Source: Betaproteobacteria bacterium (GTDB taxonomy: Bacteria > Pseudomonadota > Gammaproteobacteria > Burkholderiales > SG8-39). Taken from it: a DNA stretch of 11,361 nt. The notes under the pieces are model-generated. The model did not search any database. It worked only from the letters and a program-made list of their open reading frames with translations, and was not told where the DNA came from. How positions within the stretch are numbered: position 1 is the stretch's first letter; each line of letters opens with the position of its first letter. Position numbers and translations under genes: made by a program. This document shows positions 1 to 6,348 of this stretch, one piece after another. The stretch covers positions 1 through 11,361 of the forward strand of contig VBCJ01000318.1 of assembly GCA_005884335.1 (NCBI GenBank), given 5' to 3'.

Positions 1-581
1 GGTCGCGTGAAGGGGACCGCCGCAGGCGCATCGCCCTCGAGGAGAATGGCGTGCTCGACCCCGTTCAGCGTCTCGATGAACTGTGCCGAGTAGTGGATCC
101 GCTCGCGATTCAGATAGTCGGAAATCTGTCTGCGGGGCTGCGCGACGCCATTGATAAGGAGTTTCTTGTTCTCGTAGACGATCTTGTCGCCGGGAACGCC
201 GATCACGCGCTTGATGTAATCGAGCGACGGATCCTCCGGAAACCGAAACACCATCACGTCGCCGCGCTTGGGCTCTCCGACATTGACGACTTTCTTGTTG
301 ATGAGCGGGATCCGGATGCCGTAGGCGAACTTGTTGACCAGGATGAAATCCCCGACTACCAACGTCGGCACCATCGAGCCCGAGGGAATCTTGAAAGGCT
401 CGACCAGGAACGAGCGCAGCAGGAAAACGATTAAAATGACCGGGAAGAAACTCTTCGGATACTCGATCCACCAGGGTTCCTTGTCGTCCTTGCGGCGCTG
501 CTTCGCGAAATAGACTGCGTCGGCTAGCGCAAACACTCCCGTAATTACCAGCATGACAAAAAGTATCAGCGCGAAATTCAT
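1..581 (-). CDS. lepB: Signal peptidase I, 5' part (runs off the left edge)
   Basis: Type I signal peptidase, the inner-membrane serine protease that cuts signal peptides from exported proteins. The window holds the first 193 codons, read from ATG at 581; the frame stays open to position 1, so the C-terminus, including the later GDN-containing box, is missing. The N-terminus (MNFALILFVMLVITG) is a membrane helix at residues 2-22; a second helix spans about 45-61. The catalytic serine is Ser69 in PSGSMVPTL. The general-base lysine is Lys124 in YIKRVIGVPGD. Their 55-residue separation equals that of E. coli LepB (Ser90/Lys145). The start is supported by an AGAGGTGAG ribosome site at 585-593. 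lepA lies 104 nt upstream; lepA-lepB is the usual bacterial pairing. Identification is firm. Confidence 0.96.
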   Translation of the reverse strand, partial: MNFALILFVMLVITGVFALADAVYFAKQRRKDDKEPWWIEYPKSFFPVILIVFLLRSFLVEPFKIPSGSMVPTLVVGDFILVNKFAYGIRIPLINKKVVNVGEPKRGDVMVFRFPEDPSLDYIKRVIGVPGDKIVYENKKLLINGVAQPRRQISDYLNRERIHYSAQFIETLNGVEHAILLEGDAPAAVPFTR

Positions 582-681
582 CGCCTCACCTCTTCTTTCA
601 TATGTAGATCTCGCTGGCGATGAACTGCGCCATTCGCCTGGTCGCATCCCCGCCTAGCGGGGCCCCTGCTCTTGGGCTCAT
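578..681 (-). other. lepA-lepB spacer with two chained tiny open frames
   Basis: This stretch covers the 104-nt spacer between lepA and lepB. It contains a 27-codon open frame (ATG at 681, TGA at 598-600) beginning 5 nt after the lepA stop. Its stop overlaps the ATG (599-601) of a 7-codon frame, MKEEVRR, whose TGA (578-580) overlaps the lepB ATG. Each overlap is the ATGA type often used for translational coupling. Neither peptide is recognised, and neither start has a convincing ribosome site. The lepB ribosome site lies inside the 7-codon frame. The arrangement could be a coupling relay or chance; peptide function is not claimed. Confidence 0.25.
648..662 (-). repeat. Short GC hairpin between lepA and lepB
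   Basis: A perfect 6-bp inverted repeat, CCCCGC and GCGGGG, surrounds a 3-nt loop, about 24 nt downstream of the lepA stop. No T-run follows on the minus strand, so it is not an intrinsic terminator. It may stabilise the 3' end of a processed lepA message or be incidental in GC-rich DNA. Confidence 0.4.
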
Positions 682-685
682 GTCG

Positions 686-2479
686 CTACTTGCTCTCAAC
701 CTGGAGTATGGCGAGGAACGCCTCTTGGGGTATTTCCACCGTCCCGACCTGTTTCATGCGCTTCTTCCCCGCTTTCTGCTTTTCCAGCAATTTCCTTTTC
801 CGCGATACGTCACCGCCGTAGCACTTCGCGAGCACGTTCTTGCGCAGCGCCTTGACGGTTTCGCGCGCTATGACGTGTGAGCCGATTGCCGCCTGCACGG
901 CCACGTCGAACATCTGCCGCGGGATCAGTTCGCGCATTCTCGAAACCAGGTCTCGGCCGCGGTAGGACGCGTTTTCCCGGTGCACCATGAGAGACAGGGC
1001 ATCGACGCGCTCTCCGTTGATGAGGATGTCGAGCTTCACCATGTCGGCGGCGCGGTACTCCTTGAATTCGTAGTCGAGCGAGGCGTAACCGCGGCTCGCG
1101 GATTTGAGCTTGTCGAAAAAATCCATCACCACCTCGTTGAGCGGCATCTCGTAGGTCAGCATCACCTGGCGCCCGTGATATTGCATGTTCTTCTGCACTC
1201 CTCGCTTTTGCGTGCACAGGGTCATGATCGCTCCGACGTACTCCTGCGGCACGAAAATGACCGTTTCGATGATCGGCTCGCGAATCTCGTCGATTTTCGA
1301 GGGATCCGGCATTTTCGCCGGGTTCTCGATGCGCGCGACCGTCCCGTCGCGCAGCTGAATCTCGTAGACGACGGTGGGAGCAGTGGTCACGAGCGCCATG
1401 TCGTACTCGCGCTCGAGGCGTTCCTGCACGATATCCATGTGCAGCAGGCCCAGGAACCCGCAGCGGAATCCGAAGCCGAGCGCCTGGGAGGTTTCCGGCT
1501 CGTAGTGCAACGACGCATCGTTGAGCTTCAACTTCTCCAGCGCGTCGCGCAGCGCTTCATACTCGCTCGCCTCGACCGGATAGAGCCCGGCGAACACCTG
1601 CGGTTTGATCTCCTTGAAGCCCGGCAGCGGCGCGGCCGCCGGACGATTCACGAGGGTAATCGTGTCGCCGACGCGCGCGTGCTGGAGCTCCCTCACTCCG
1701 GCCGTGACGAATCCCACCTCTCCAGCCGAAAGCTGCTCGCGGCCCTGTGACTTGGGCGTGAACACGCCGACCTGCTCGCACAGATGCACCGCCTGCGCGG
1801 ACATGAGCAGCAGCTTGTCCTTCGGCCGGACGATTCCATCCACCAGGCGCACCAGCATGATCACGCCGACATAATTGTCGAACCACGAATCGATGATCAA
1901 TGCCTTCAGCGGCGCATCGGGATCCCCCTTGGGAGGCGGAATGCGATGGATCACCGCTTCCAGAATATCGTCTACGCCCTCTCCCGTCTTGGCACTCGCG
2001 CGAACCGCGTCTTTCGCCTCGATGCCGATGACGTCCTCGATCTCCTGGATTGCGCGCTCCGGGTTGGCCGAGGGCAGGTCGATCTTGTTGAGCACGGGGA
2101 CGACCTCCACTCCTTGCTCGATCGCGGTGTAGCAGTTGGCCACGGTCTGCGCCTCGACGCCCTGGCTCGCGTCCACGACGAGCAGGGCGCCCTCGCATGC
2201 CGCGAGCGAGCGCGATACCTCGTAGGAAAAATCGACGTGGCCGGGGGTATCGATGAGATTGAGGTTGTAGGTCCGGCCGTCGCGCGCCGTGTAGTTCAAC
2301 GCGGCCGTTTGCGCCTTGATGGTGATGCCGCGCTCGCGCTCCAGATCCATCGTGTCGAGCACCTGCTCCGACATTTCCCGCTCCGGCAGTCCGCCGCAGC
2401 GCTGGATGAAGCGGTCCGCGAGCGTCGACTTGCCGTGATCGATGTGGGCGATGATCGAAAAGTTGCGGATGTGCTGCAT
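686..2479 (-). CDS. lepA: Elongation factor 4 (LepA), ribosome-associated GTPase
   Basis: LepA/EF4 is a translational GTPase that binds the ribosome and has been linked to back-translocation and to ribosome assembly and initiation. The 597-residue length fits the family (E. coli 599). The GTPase motifs are in order: P-loop AHIDHGKST (11-19), switch I region RERGITIK (48-55), DTPGH (77-81) and NKID (131-134). The C-terminal part carries the LepA-specific domain with a basic end (RKRKLLEKQKAGKKRMKQ). I chose ATG at 2479 (MQHIRNFSIIAHIDHGKST) because it matches the family N-terminus. An in-frame GTG at 2509 would add ten residues, but it lies inside a hairpin. The ribosome site before 2479 is weak (GTAGGCC). 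mucD ends 92 nt upstream and lepB starts 104 nt downstream. Confidence 0.97.
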   Translation of the reverse strand: MQHIRNFSIIAHIDHGKSTLADRFIQRCGGLPEREMSEQVLDTMDLERERGITIKAQTAALNYTARDGRTYNLNLIDTPGHVDFSYEVSRSLAACEGALLVVDASQGVEAQTVANCYTAIEQGVEVVPVLNKIDLPSANPERAIQEIEDVIGIEAKDAVRASAKTGEGVDDILEAVIHRIPPPKGDPDAPLKALIIDSWFDNYVGVIMLVRLVDGIVRPKDKLLLMSAQAVHLCEQVGVFTPKSQGREQLSAGEVGFVTAGVRELQHARVGDTITLVNRPAAAPLPGFKEIKPQVFAGLYPVEASEYEALRDALEKLKLNDASLHYEPETSQALGFGFRCGFLGLLHMDIVQERLEREYDMALVTTAPTVVYEIQLRDGTVARIENPAKMPDPSKIDEIREPIIETVIFVPQEYVGAIMTLCTQKRGVQKNMQYHGRQVMLTYEMPLNEVVMDFFDKLKSASRGYASLDYEFKEYRAADMVKLDILINGERVDALSLMVHRENASYRGRDLVSRMRELIPRQMFDVAVQAAIGSHVIARETVKALRKNVLAKCYGGDVSRKRKLLEKQKAGKKRMKQVGTVEIPQEAFLAILQVESK

Positions 2480-2488
2480 CGGCCTACG

Positions 2489-2513
2489 AAAAAGGGTGCC
2501 GTTCAGCACCCTT
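2489..2513 (-). terminator. Intrinsic terminator-like hairpin just before lepA
   Basis: On the minus strand an 8-bp perfect stem, AAGGGTGC with GCACCCTT, closes a 6-nt loop and runs into a TTTTT tract (complement of 2489-2493). This is a typical rho-independent terminator shape. It lies 59 nt after the mucD stop and ends only 9 nt before the lepA ATG. It could therefore end mucD transcripts, attenuate readthrough into lepA, or act as a structural element in the lepA leader. The plus-strand reading has a poorer T-tract (CTTTCCC). Confidence 0.6.
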
Positions 2514-2571
2514 CTTTCCCGGTTCCAAGACTTTGAATCTTAGCGTATTTAAGCGAGATATGCAGAGTGCG

Positions 2572-3996
2572 CTAACCGGGCGCACCTTCGCCCCTGACGG
2601 TCACGAACAGATTGCTCTCGCCGCGCCGTACGTGCAGCGTCAGGGTGGTGTTTCGCTCCAGCTGCCCGAGGAGCTTGTTGAACTGCTCAGTGGATTTCAC
2701 TTCAGTGGTCTGGCCTTTGCTGGTCACGGCCGTGATCACGTCGCCCGCGCGCACGTCTGCGCGGCGATTGTTGCGGACCTCTTCGACGATCACGCCTCCT
2801 CCGAGCTTCAGGTCGCGCTTTTGCTCCGCGGTAAGATCGACGACCGCGAAACCGAGGCGATTGGCTGCCTGCTCCGGCGGCTTTCCGCGGCGCTCGCTGC
2901 GGGTTGCGACTCGATCCTCGGGCAGTTCACCGACGGTGACGGTGATCTCCCGGCTCACGCCCTTGCGCCACACTTCCAGGGTTGCCTTGTTCCCGGGCTT
3001 GGTGCTGCCGACGATGCGCGGCAACTCGGTCGAACTCGACACCGGCTTGCCGTCGAACCTCAGAATTATGTCGCCTGTTTCCACCCCGGCCTTTTCGGCG
3101 GGGCCGCCTTTCTCGACGGAATTGACGAGGGCGCCCGCCGGTCTTGAAAGCCCGAAGGACTCGGCGAGCTCCTTGGAAACCTCCTGGATAACGACGCCGA
3201 TCCGCCCGCGGGCCACGCGCCCGAACTGGCGCAGCTGGCTCTGCACCTCCATCGCGACGTCGATCGGGATGGCGAATGACAGCCCCATGAAACCGCCGGT
3301 ACGGCTGTAGATTTGCGAATTGATTCCCACGACTTCGCCGCGCATGTTGAACAACGGTCCGCCGGAGTTCCCCGGGTTGATCGCGACGTCGGTCTGAATG
3401 AAGGGAACAAAGTTCTCCTGCGGCAGGCTGCGGCCTTTGGCGCTGACGATGCCCGCGGTGACGGTGCTGTCGAAACCGAATGGCGAGCCGATTGCGACGA
3501 CCCATTCGCCGACCTTGAGCCGGTTCGGATCGCCCATCCGTACGGCCGGCAGCCCGGTCGCATCGATCTTGATCAGCGCGAGATCGGTGCGTCTGTCCGC
3601 GCCGATCACGCGAGCCTTGAATTCGCGCTTGTCGTTCAGGCGAACGGTGATCTCATCCGCGGAGTCGACGACGTGCGCGTTGGTGAGAACGTAGCCGTCG
3701 GTACTGATGATGAAGCCCGAGCCGAGCGAACGGCTCTCGAAATCGCGCGGGCCTTGTCCGCCGGGACCCGGCGGGCGCGGGATGAAACGCCGGAAGAAAT
3801 CGTAGAGCGGATCGTCTTCCTCGAGGTTCGGAATTTGCGGCGAAGCACGGCGCTCTCGTACCTGAGTGGTGCTGATGTTGACGACGGTGGGGCCTTGCCT
3901 CTCGGCGAGCTCGGTGAAATCGGGCAGCTCGCGACCCTGCGCGACCAGCACGGAGGGCAAGCCGAGCAGCAGACAGATAAACAGTACTCTCGCCAT
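2572..3996 (-). CDS. mucD: Periplasmic serine protease/chaperone of the DegP/HtrA family
   Basis: DegP/MucD-type HtrA protease that degrades or refolds damaged envelope proteins in the periplasm. The 474 residues start with a signal peptide (MARVLFICLLLGLPSVLVAQ, probable cleavage near residue 19-20). The trypsin-like domain (about 85-255) carries the triad His108 (TNAHVV), Asp138 (RTDLALI) and Ser211 (GNSGGP). Two PDZ domains follow, at about 262-358 and 380-470, which makes it DegP-like rather than single-PDZ DegS-like. ATG at 3996 is preferred over a TTG one codon earlier, because a GAGGA ribosome site (4005-4009) sits 8 nt upstream of the ATG. Its place after rpoE-rseA-rseB makes it a likely effector of the sigma-E response, as in the Pseudomonas algU-mucABCD cluster; no mucC gene is present here. 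Confidence 0.95.
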   Translation of the reverse strand: MARVLFICLLLGLPSVLVAQGRELPDFTELAERQGPTVVNISTTQVRERRASPQIPNLEEDDPLYDFFRRFIPRPPGPGGQGPRDFESRSLGSGFIISTDGYVLTNAHVVDSADEITVRLNDKREFKARVIGADRRTDLALIKIDATGLPAVRMGDPNRLKVGEWVVAIGSPFGFDSTVTAGIVSAKGRSLPQENFVPFIQTDVAINPGNSGGPLFNMRGEVVGINSQIYSRTGGFMGLSFAIPIDVAMEVQSQLRQFGRVARGRIGVVIQEVSKELAESFGLSRPAGALVNSVEKGGPAEKAGVETGDIILRFDGKPVSSSTELPRIVGSTKPGNKATLEVWRKGVSREITVTVGELPEDRVATRSERRGKPPEQAANRLGFAVVDLTAEQKRDLKLGGGVIVEEVRNNRRADVRAGDVITAVTSKGQTTEVKSTEQFNKLLGQLERNTTLTLHVRRGESNLFVTVRGEGAPG

Positions 3997-4038
3997 CAAA
4001 ATGGTCCTCGGAATCGAACCGGCAGAAAACCGCGATGC

Positions 4039-4089
4039 AACCCCGGTACCGGGGAGCCGGACCGATTCTACTATGGACTTACCGGGGTT
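4039..4089 (-). repeat. Nested inverted repeats between rseB and mucD
   Basis: The 93-nt rseB-mucD gap contains a perfect 14-bp palindrome, CCCCGGTACCGGGG (4041-4054). It also contains a 10-bp inverted repeat, AACCCCGGTA (4039-4048) with TACCGGGGTT (4080-4089), and the two share the left arm. The transcript could thus form either a compact hairpin or a 31-nt-loop stem that starts immediately after the rseB stop codon. No good U-run follows, so a standard intrinsic terminator is unlikely. A TAGAAT -10-like hexamer (complement of 4065-4070) lies in the large loop but lacks a good -35 box. Confidence 0.5.
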
Positions 4090-5076
4090 TTACTTGCGGT
4101 ATTCCACCGCATCGGCGATGTATTTTACGCTCTCTGCGGGCGCTTCGCCGACCACCGTAACCCAGTAGCTGCCCACCGGACGCATATAGACGTTGACCGG
4201 CCCCTGCCGCACCAGGCCCGGCTGCGGCGCCGGCTGCTTGCTCGCCGCGGGCTCGATGAATACCGAGATCGCTGCAAGCCCGTCGGACAGCACGATATGC
4301 CCGACACCGCCGATGCCTCCCATGGTGCGAATCAGCTCGGCCACGGTGCGAAAGCCCGCAGGCTTGGAACGGATCGTCCATCCGGCTTCCGCCAGGTTGG
4401 CGCGGGTAGCGCCCGAATCCTCGACGCGCCAGTCCCGGCTTTCGCGGAAATAGCGCGCTTTCAGCTGATCGCGACCGATGTGGCCGCCGATCTTGAGCTG
4501 CGTGAATGCGAACTGCTCCACCATCTGGTTCTTCTCATCGAAGGTCTTCGCCTTGAGCAGCATGCCGGTATTGAGATCCGCCCAAAGCCGGTGACCGTAT
4601 CGCATCCGGTCTTTCGGCTCCAGCGCGAGGACCTGGCAACTATAGCCCCCGACGCGTTCGACCTCGCCCTTCCTGATCGTGTAGTTCTCAGACACGTCCT
4701 TGAGCTGCTCTGAAAGGATCGCGGGAAACGGCCGGCGGCCGGGCTGCTTGTCGATCTTCACCGTCAGGCTCCCAGGCAGGTAGCACACGACCTCGTCGCC
4801 GGTACGGATTATCTCGCGCGGCTCTCCGTCCAGGGTCTCCAGCCGCTCGCGCGGTACCGAGGACTCGACGACGTGAGTAATGCGCGAGGTTTCGACCTGC
4901 TGACCCTGCTGGTATACGAACGTGCCGGAGTAGCTGAGTTTTTCAGTGGCGGCGTAGATGCGCTGAAGCCATTGCAGCGCGGAGGGTTCGGTCTGGGCTA
5001 TCGCCGCGGATACCGGAAGCAGGAACAGCGGGATCCTCATCCCCTGCCACACGCGCGACGCGAAGGGCGGCGTCAT
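4090..5076 (-). CDS. rseB: Periplasmic negative regulator of sigma-E, RseB/MucB
   Basis: RseB binds the periplasmic part of RseA and shields it from proteolysis, so that sigma-E stays off until envelope damage occurs. The 328-residue protein has an export signal (hydrophobic MRIPLFLLPVSAAIA, about residues 13-27). A LolA-like lipid-sensing domain spans roughly 30-215 (opening LQWLQRIYAATEKLSYSGTFVYQ), and a smaller C-terminal domain spans about 225-325 (WTIRSKPAGF, then VNVYMRPVGSYWVTVVGE). Two cysteines (98 and 147) fall in the first domain. The ATG at 5076 overlaps the rseA stop as ATGA, implying translational coupling. An internal ATG at 5040 would give a shorter, more conventional signal peptide and has a CAGGGG directly before it, so the exact start is uncertain. 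Length is close to the E. coli protein (about 318). Confidence 0.92.
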   Translation of the reverse strand: MTPPFASRVWQGMRIPLFLLPVSAAIAQTEPSALQWLQRIYAATEKLSYSGTFVYQQGQQVETSRITHVVESSVPRERLETLDGEPREIIRTGDEVVCYLPGSLTVKIDKQPGRRPFPAILSEQLKDVSENYTIRKGEVERVGGYSCQVLALEPKDRMRYGHRLWADLNTGMLLKAKTFDEKNQMVEQFAFTQLKIGGHIGRDQLKARYFRESRDWRVEDSGATRANLAEAGWTIRSKPAGFRTVAELIRTMGGIGGVGHIVLSDGLAAISVFIEPAASKQPAPQPGLVRQGPVNVYMRPVGSYWVTVVGEAPAESVKYIADAVEYRK

Positions 5077-5585
5077 TTCCTTGCGACCCCATCCTCTTCA
5101 GCCGCGCCGCGCACGTAGGTCGCGATCCCTTGCATGGCGCTCCTATGGGAATAAGGCTGATGGGCGAGCAGGTAGTTCTCGACTTCGGGCAGCGGCACGC
5201 TGGAGACCAGGGTGACCGGGGTTGCGGCCGTGTCCGAGGCCGGACCTCCGGCCAGTTGCGGCTCGGCACGCCAGCCGGGGGAAGCCGTCCATACGACGAA
5301 GGCCACCGCGGCGACGCTTGCAGCGGCGCTCATGGCGTACCAGCCAAGGCGCCTGGCGGGGCTCTTTTCCTGCCGCGGGGCGAGCACTGTGGGCTCCTCG
5401 CGAAGGCGAGCGACTACGCGATCGGCGATTCCCGGGCTGGTCTGGCCCCTGAGCGCATCGCCGATCAGGTGGTAGGCATCCCATGCGCTGCGCAATTCCG
5501 GGTCCGCTCGGAGCCGCCCGAGGTGCGCGTGAAGACTGTCGCCCTGCAGCTCGCCGTCGATCAGCGCCGATAGTTTTTCCTTCAT
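5073..5585 (-). CDS. rseA: Anti-sigma-E factor RseA/MucA-type, single-pass membrane protein
   Basis: RseA holds sigma-E at the inner membrane and is destroyed by regulated proteolysis when the envelope is stressed. The 170 residues show the cytoplasmic sigma-binding domain first (MKEKLSALIDGELQGD, then LRSAWDAYHLIGDALRG), with the expected KEKLSALIDGE opening. One membrane helix lies at about 80-101 (WYAMSAAASVAAVAFVVW), and a periplasmic tail of about 70 residues ends in a YLLAHQPYSHRSAMQGIATYVRG segment. Topology is N-in, with arginines 78-79 on the cytoplasmic side. ATG at 5585 is chosen because AAAGGTGG (5591-5598) sits 5 nt upstream; a GTG at 5594 lies inside that site. The gene starts 2 nt after the rpoE stop and overlaps rseB by ATGA, consistent with matched expression of the three proteins. 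Confidence 0.93.
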   Translation of the reverse strand: MKEKLSALIDGELQGDSLHAHLGRLRADPELRSAWDAYHLIGDALRGQTSPGIADRVVARLREEPTVLAPRQEKSPARRLGWYAMSAAASVAAVAFVVWTASPGWRAEPQLAGGPASDTAATPVTLVSSVPLPEVENYLLAHQPYSHRSAMQGIATYVRGAAEEDGVARK

Positions 5586-5587
5586 GG

Positions 5588-6187
5588 TCACCACCTTTGG
5601 TCCTTACGCGTGTCGAGCAGGGGTCGCAGCTTTTCGGCGATTGCCTCGCGCGCACGGAATATTCTCGAACGAACGGTGCCGATCGGGCAATTCATGATCG
5701 TTGCAATATCCTCGTAACTCAAGCCTTCGATCTCGCGCAACGTGATGGCGTTGCGCAGCTCTTCGGGCAGTTGCATCAAGGTGTCGTTGACGTTTTTCGC
5801 GATCTCCCGGGACATCAGCATGCTCTCGGGCGTGTTGATGTCGCGCAATTGCTCGCCGCCCTCGAACCCTTCCGCGTCCTCCGAATCGAATTCGGTCGTG
5901 GTCGGGACGCGCCGCCCCAGCGCGACCAGATAGTTCTTCGCCGTGTTGATGCCGATCCGGTATAACCACGTATAAAACGCGCTGTCGCCTCGGAACGAGG
6001 GCAGCGCGCGGTAGGCCTTGATGAACGTCTCCTGCGCGACATCTTCGACCTCTGTCGAGTCCCGGATGAACCGGGAGAGCAACCGCACCAGCTTTCGCTG
6101 GTATTTCGACACCAGCAGCTCAAAGGCATGCTTGTCGCCTCGCTGGGCCTGCTCGACCAGCTGCTGGTCGAGATCCCGCTCATCCAT
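5588..6187 (-). CDS. rpoE: Extracytoplasmic stress sigma factor, sigma-E (AlgU/RpoE)
   Basis: Group 4 (ECF) sigma factor that directs RNA polymerase to envelope-stress promoters. The 199-residue protein has sigma region 2 at about 24-94 (FELLVSKYQRKLVRLLSRF, VEDVAQETFIKAYRALPSFRG, FYTWLYRIGINTAKNYL). An acidic linker follows (about 98-122). Region 4 lies at about 130-190, with a helix-turn-helix in GLSYEDIATIMNCPIGTVRSRIFRARE. These are the signature motifs of the RpoE/AlgU clade. The ATG at 6187 (MDERDLDQQLVEQAQRGD) has AGGGAC a few bases upstream. The rseA start follows 2 nt after the stop. The 146-nt upstream gap carries candidate promoters and a foldable leader, described separately. Identification is firm; the sigma-E regulon itself is inferred from family knowledge. 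Confidence 0.97.
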   Translation of the reverse strand: MDERDLDQQLVEQAQRGDKHAFELLVSKYQRKLVRLLSRFIRDSTEVEDVAQETFIKAYRALPSFRGDSAFYTWLYRIGINTAKNYLVALGRRVPTTTEFDSEDAEGFEGGEQLRDINTPESMLMSREIAKNVNDTLMQLPEELRNAITLREIEGLSYEDIATIMNCPIGTVRSRIFRAREAIAEKLRPLLDTRKDQRW

Positions 6188-6248
6188 CCGCCGCCGTCCC
6201 TGACGAAGCGGTGTTGCGCTTCTGTTCGAAGTTGTCCACGGGCGGCGG
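6188..6248 (-). promoter_or_regulatory. Foldable rpoE leader that could cover the translation start
   Basis: In the rpoE 5' leader an upstream CCGCCGCC (complement of 6241-6248) is fully complementary to GGCGGCGG (complement of 6188-6195), which abuts the ATG. Between them is a second perfect 6-bp hairpin, GAAGCG with CGCTTC (6205-6210 and 6217-6222), with a 6-nt loop. Folded, the outer stem would occupy the bases between the AGGGAC ribosome site and the start codon. This resembles translation-blocking leaders, but pairing of GC-rich tracts can arise by chance and no function is shown. Confidence 0.4.
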
Positions 6249-6250
6249 CC

Positions 6251-6256
6251 AGTATA
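6251..6256 (-). promoter_or_regulatory. Sigma-70-like -10 box upstream of rpoE
   Basis: TATACT on the minus strand matches 5 of 6 bases of the TATAAT consensus, 63 nt upstream of the rpoE ATG. The matching -35 position contains only GC-rich sequence with poor similarity to TTGACA. Transcription from it would begin near 6244, inside the 5' arm of the leader stem. Confidence 0.3.
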
Positions 6257-6292
6257 GCGCAGTGCGTACGCAGACCCCGGGACCCTGCAGCT

Positions 6293-6320
6293 ACAGACCC
6301 GTCTCTTGACGAATAGTTCA
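6293..6320 (-). promoter_or_regulatory. Candidate sigma-E-dependent promoter for rpoE
   Basis: On the minus strand TGAACTA (complement of 6314-6320) is separated by exactly 16 nt from TCTGT (complement of 6293-6297). The sigma-E consensus known from enteric bacteria is GGAACTT, about 16 nt, then TCTGA/TCAAA. The -35 element matches 5 of 7 bases, including the core AAC, and the -10 matches 4 of 5. It lies about 106 nt upstream of the rpoE ATG, where an autoregulatory promoter would be expected. The predicted transcript start is near 6287. Confidence 0.45.
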
Positions 6321-6323
6321 GCC

Positions 6324-6348
6324 GCCAGCGGGGCTATTCCGCGCTGGC
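6324..6348 (-). repeat. Inverted repeat spanning the ygfX-like stop codon
   Basis: GCCAGCG and CGCTGGC form a perfect 7-bp inverted repeat with an 11-nt loop that contains the TAG stop of the upstream gene (6334-6336). No T-tract follows on the minus strand, so it is at best a weak or rho-assisted stop for transcription from the fab side. Confidence 0.35.

Noticed and set aside
980..2536. Long plus-strand open frames opposite lepA
   Set aside because: They mirror the lepA codon pattern and have no motifs; lepA is complete with all GTPase motifs.
3997..4026. tRNA-like GGTTCGATTCC with a nearby ACCA on the minus strand, before mucD
   Set aside because: Only about three base pairs of a T-arm can form, no acceptor stem, anticodon arm or D-arm is present, and ACCA is placed too close; a chance match.
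3313..4713. 466-codon plus-strand open frame opposite mucD and rseB
   Set aside because: It lies antisense to two confidently identified genes, crosses their gap, and shows low-complexity Arg/Ala/Asp-rich composition typical of shadow frames in GC-rich DNA; no recognisable motif.
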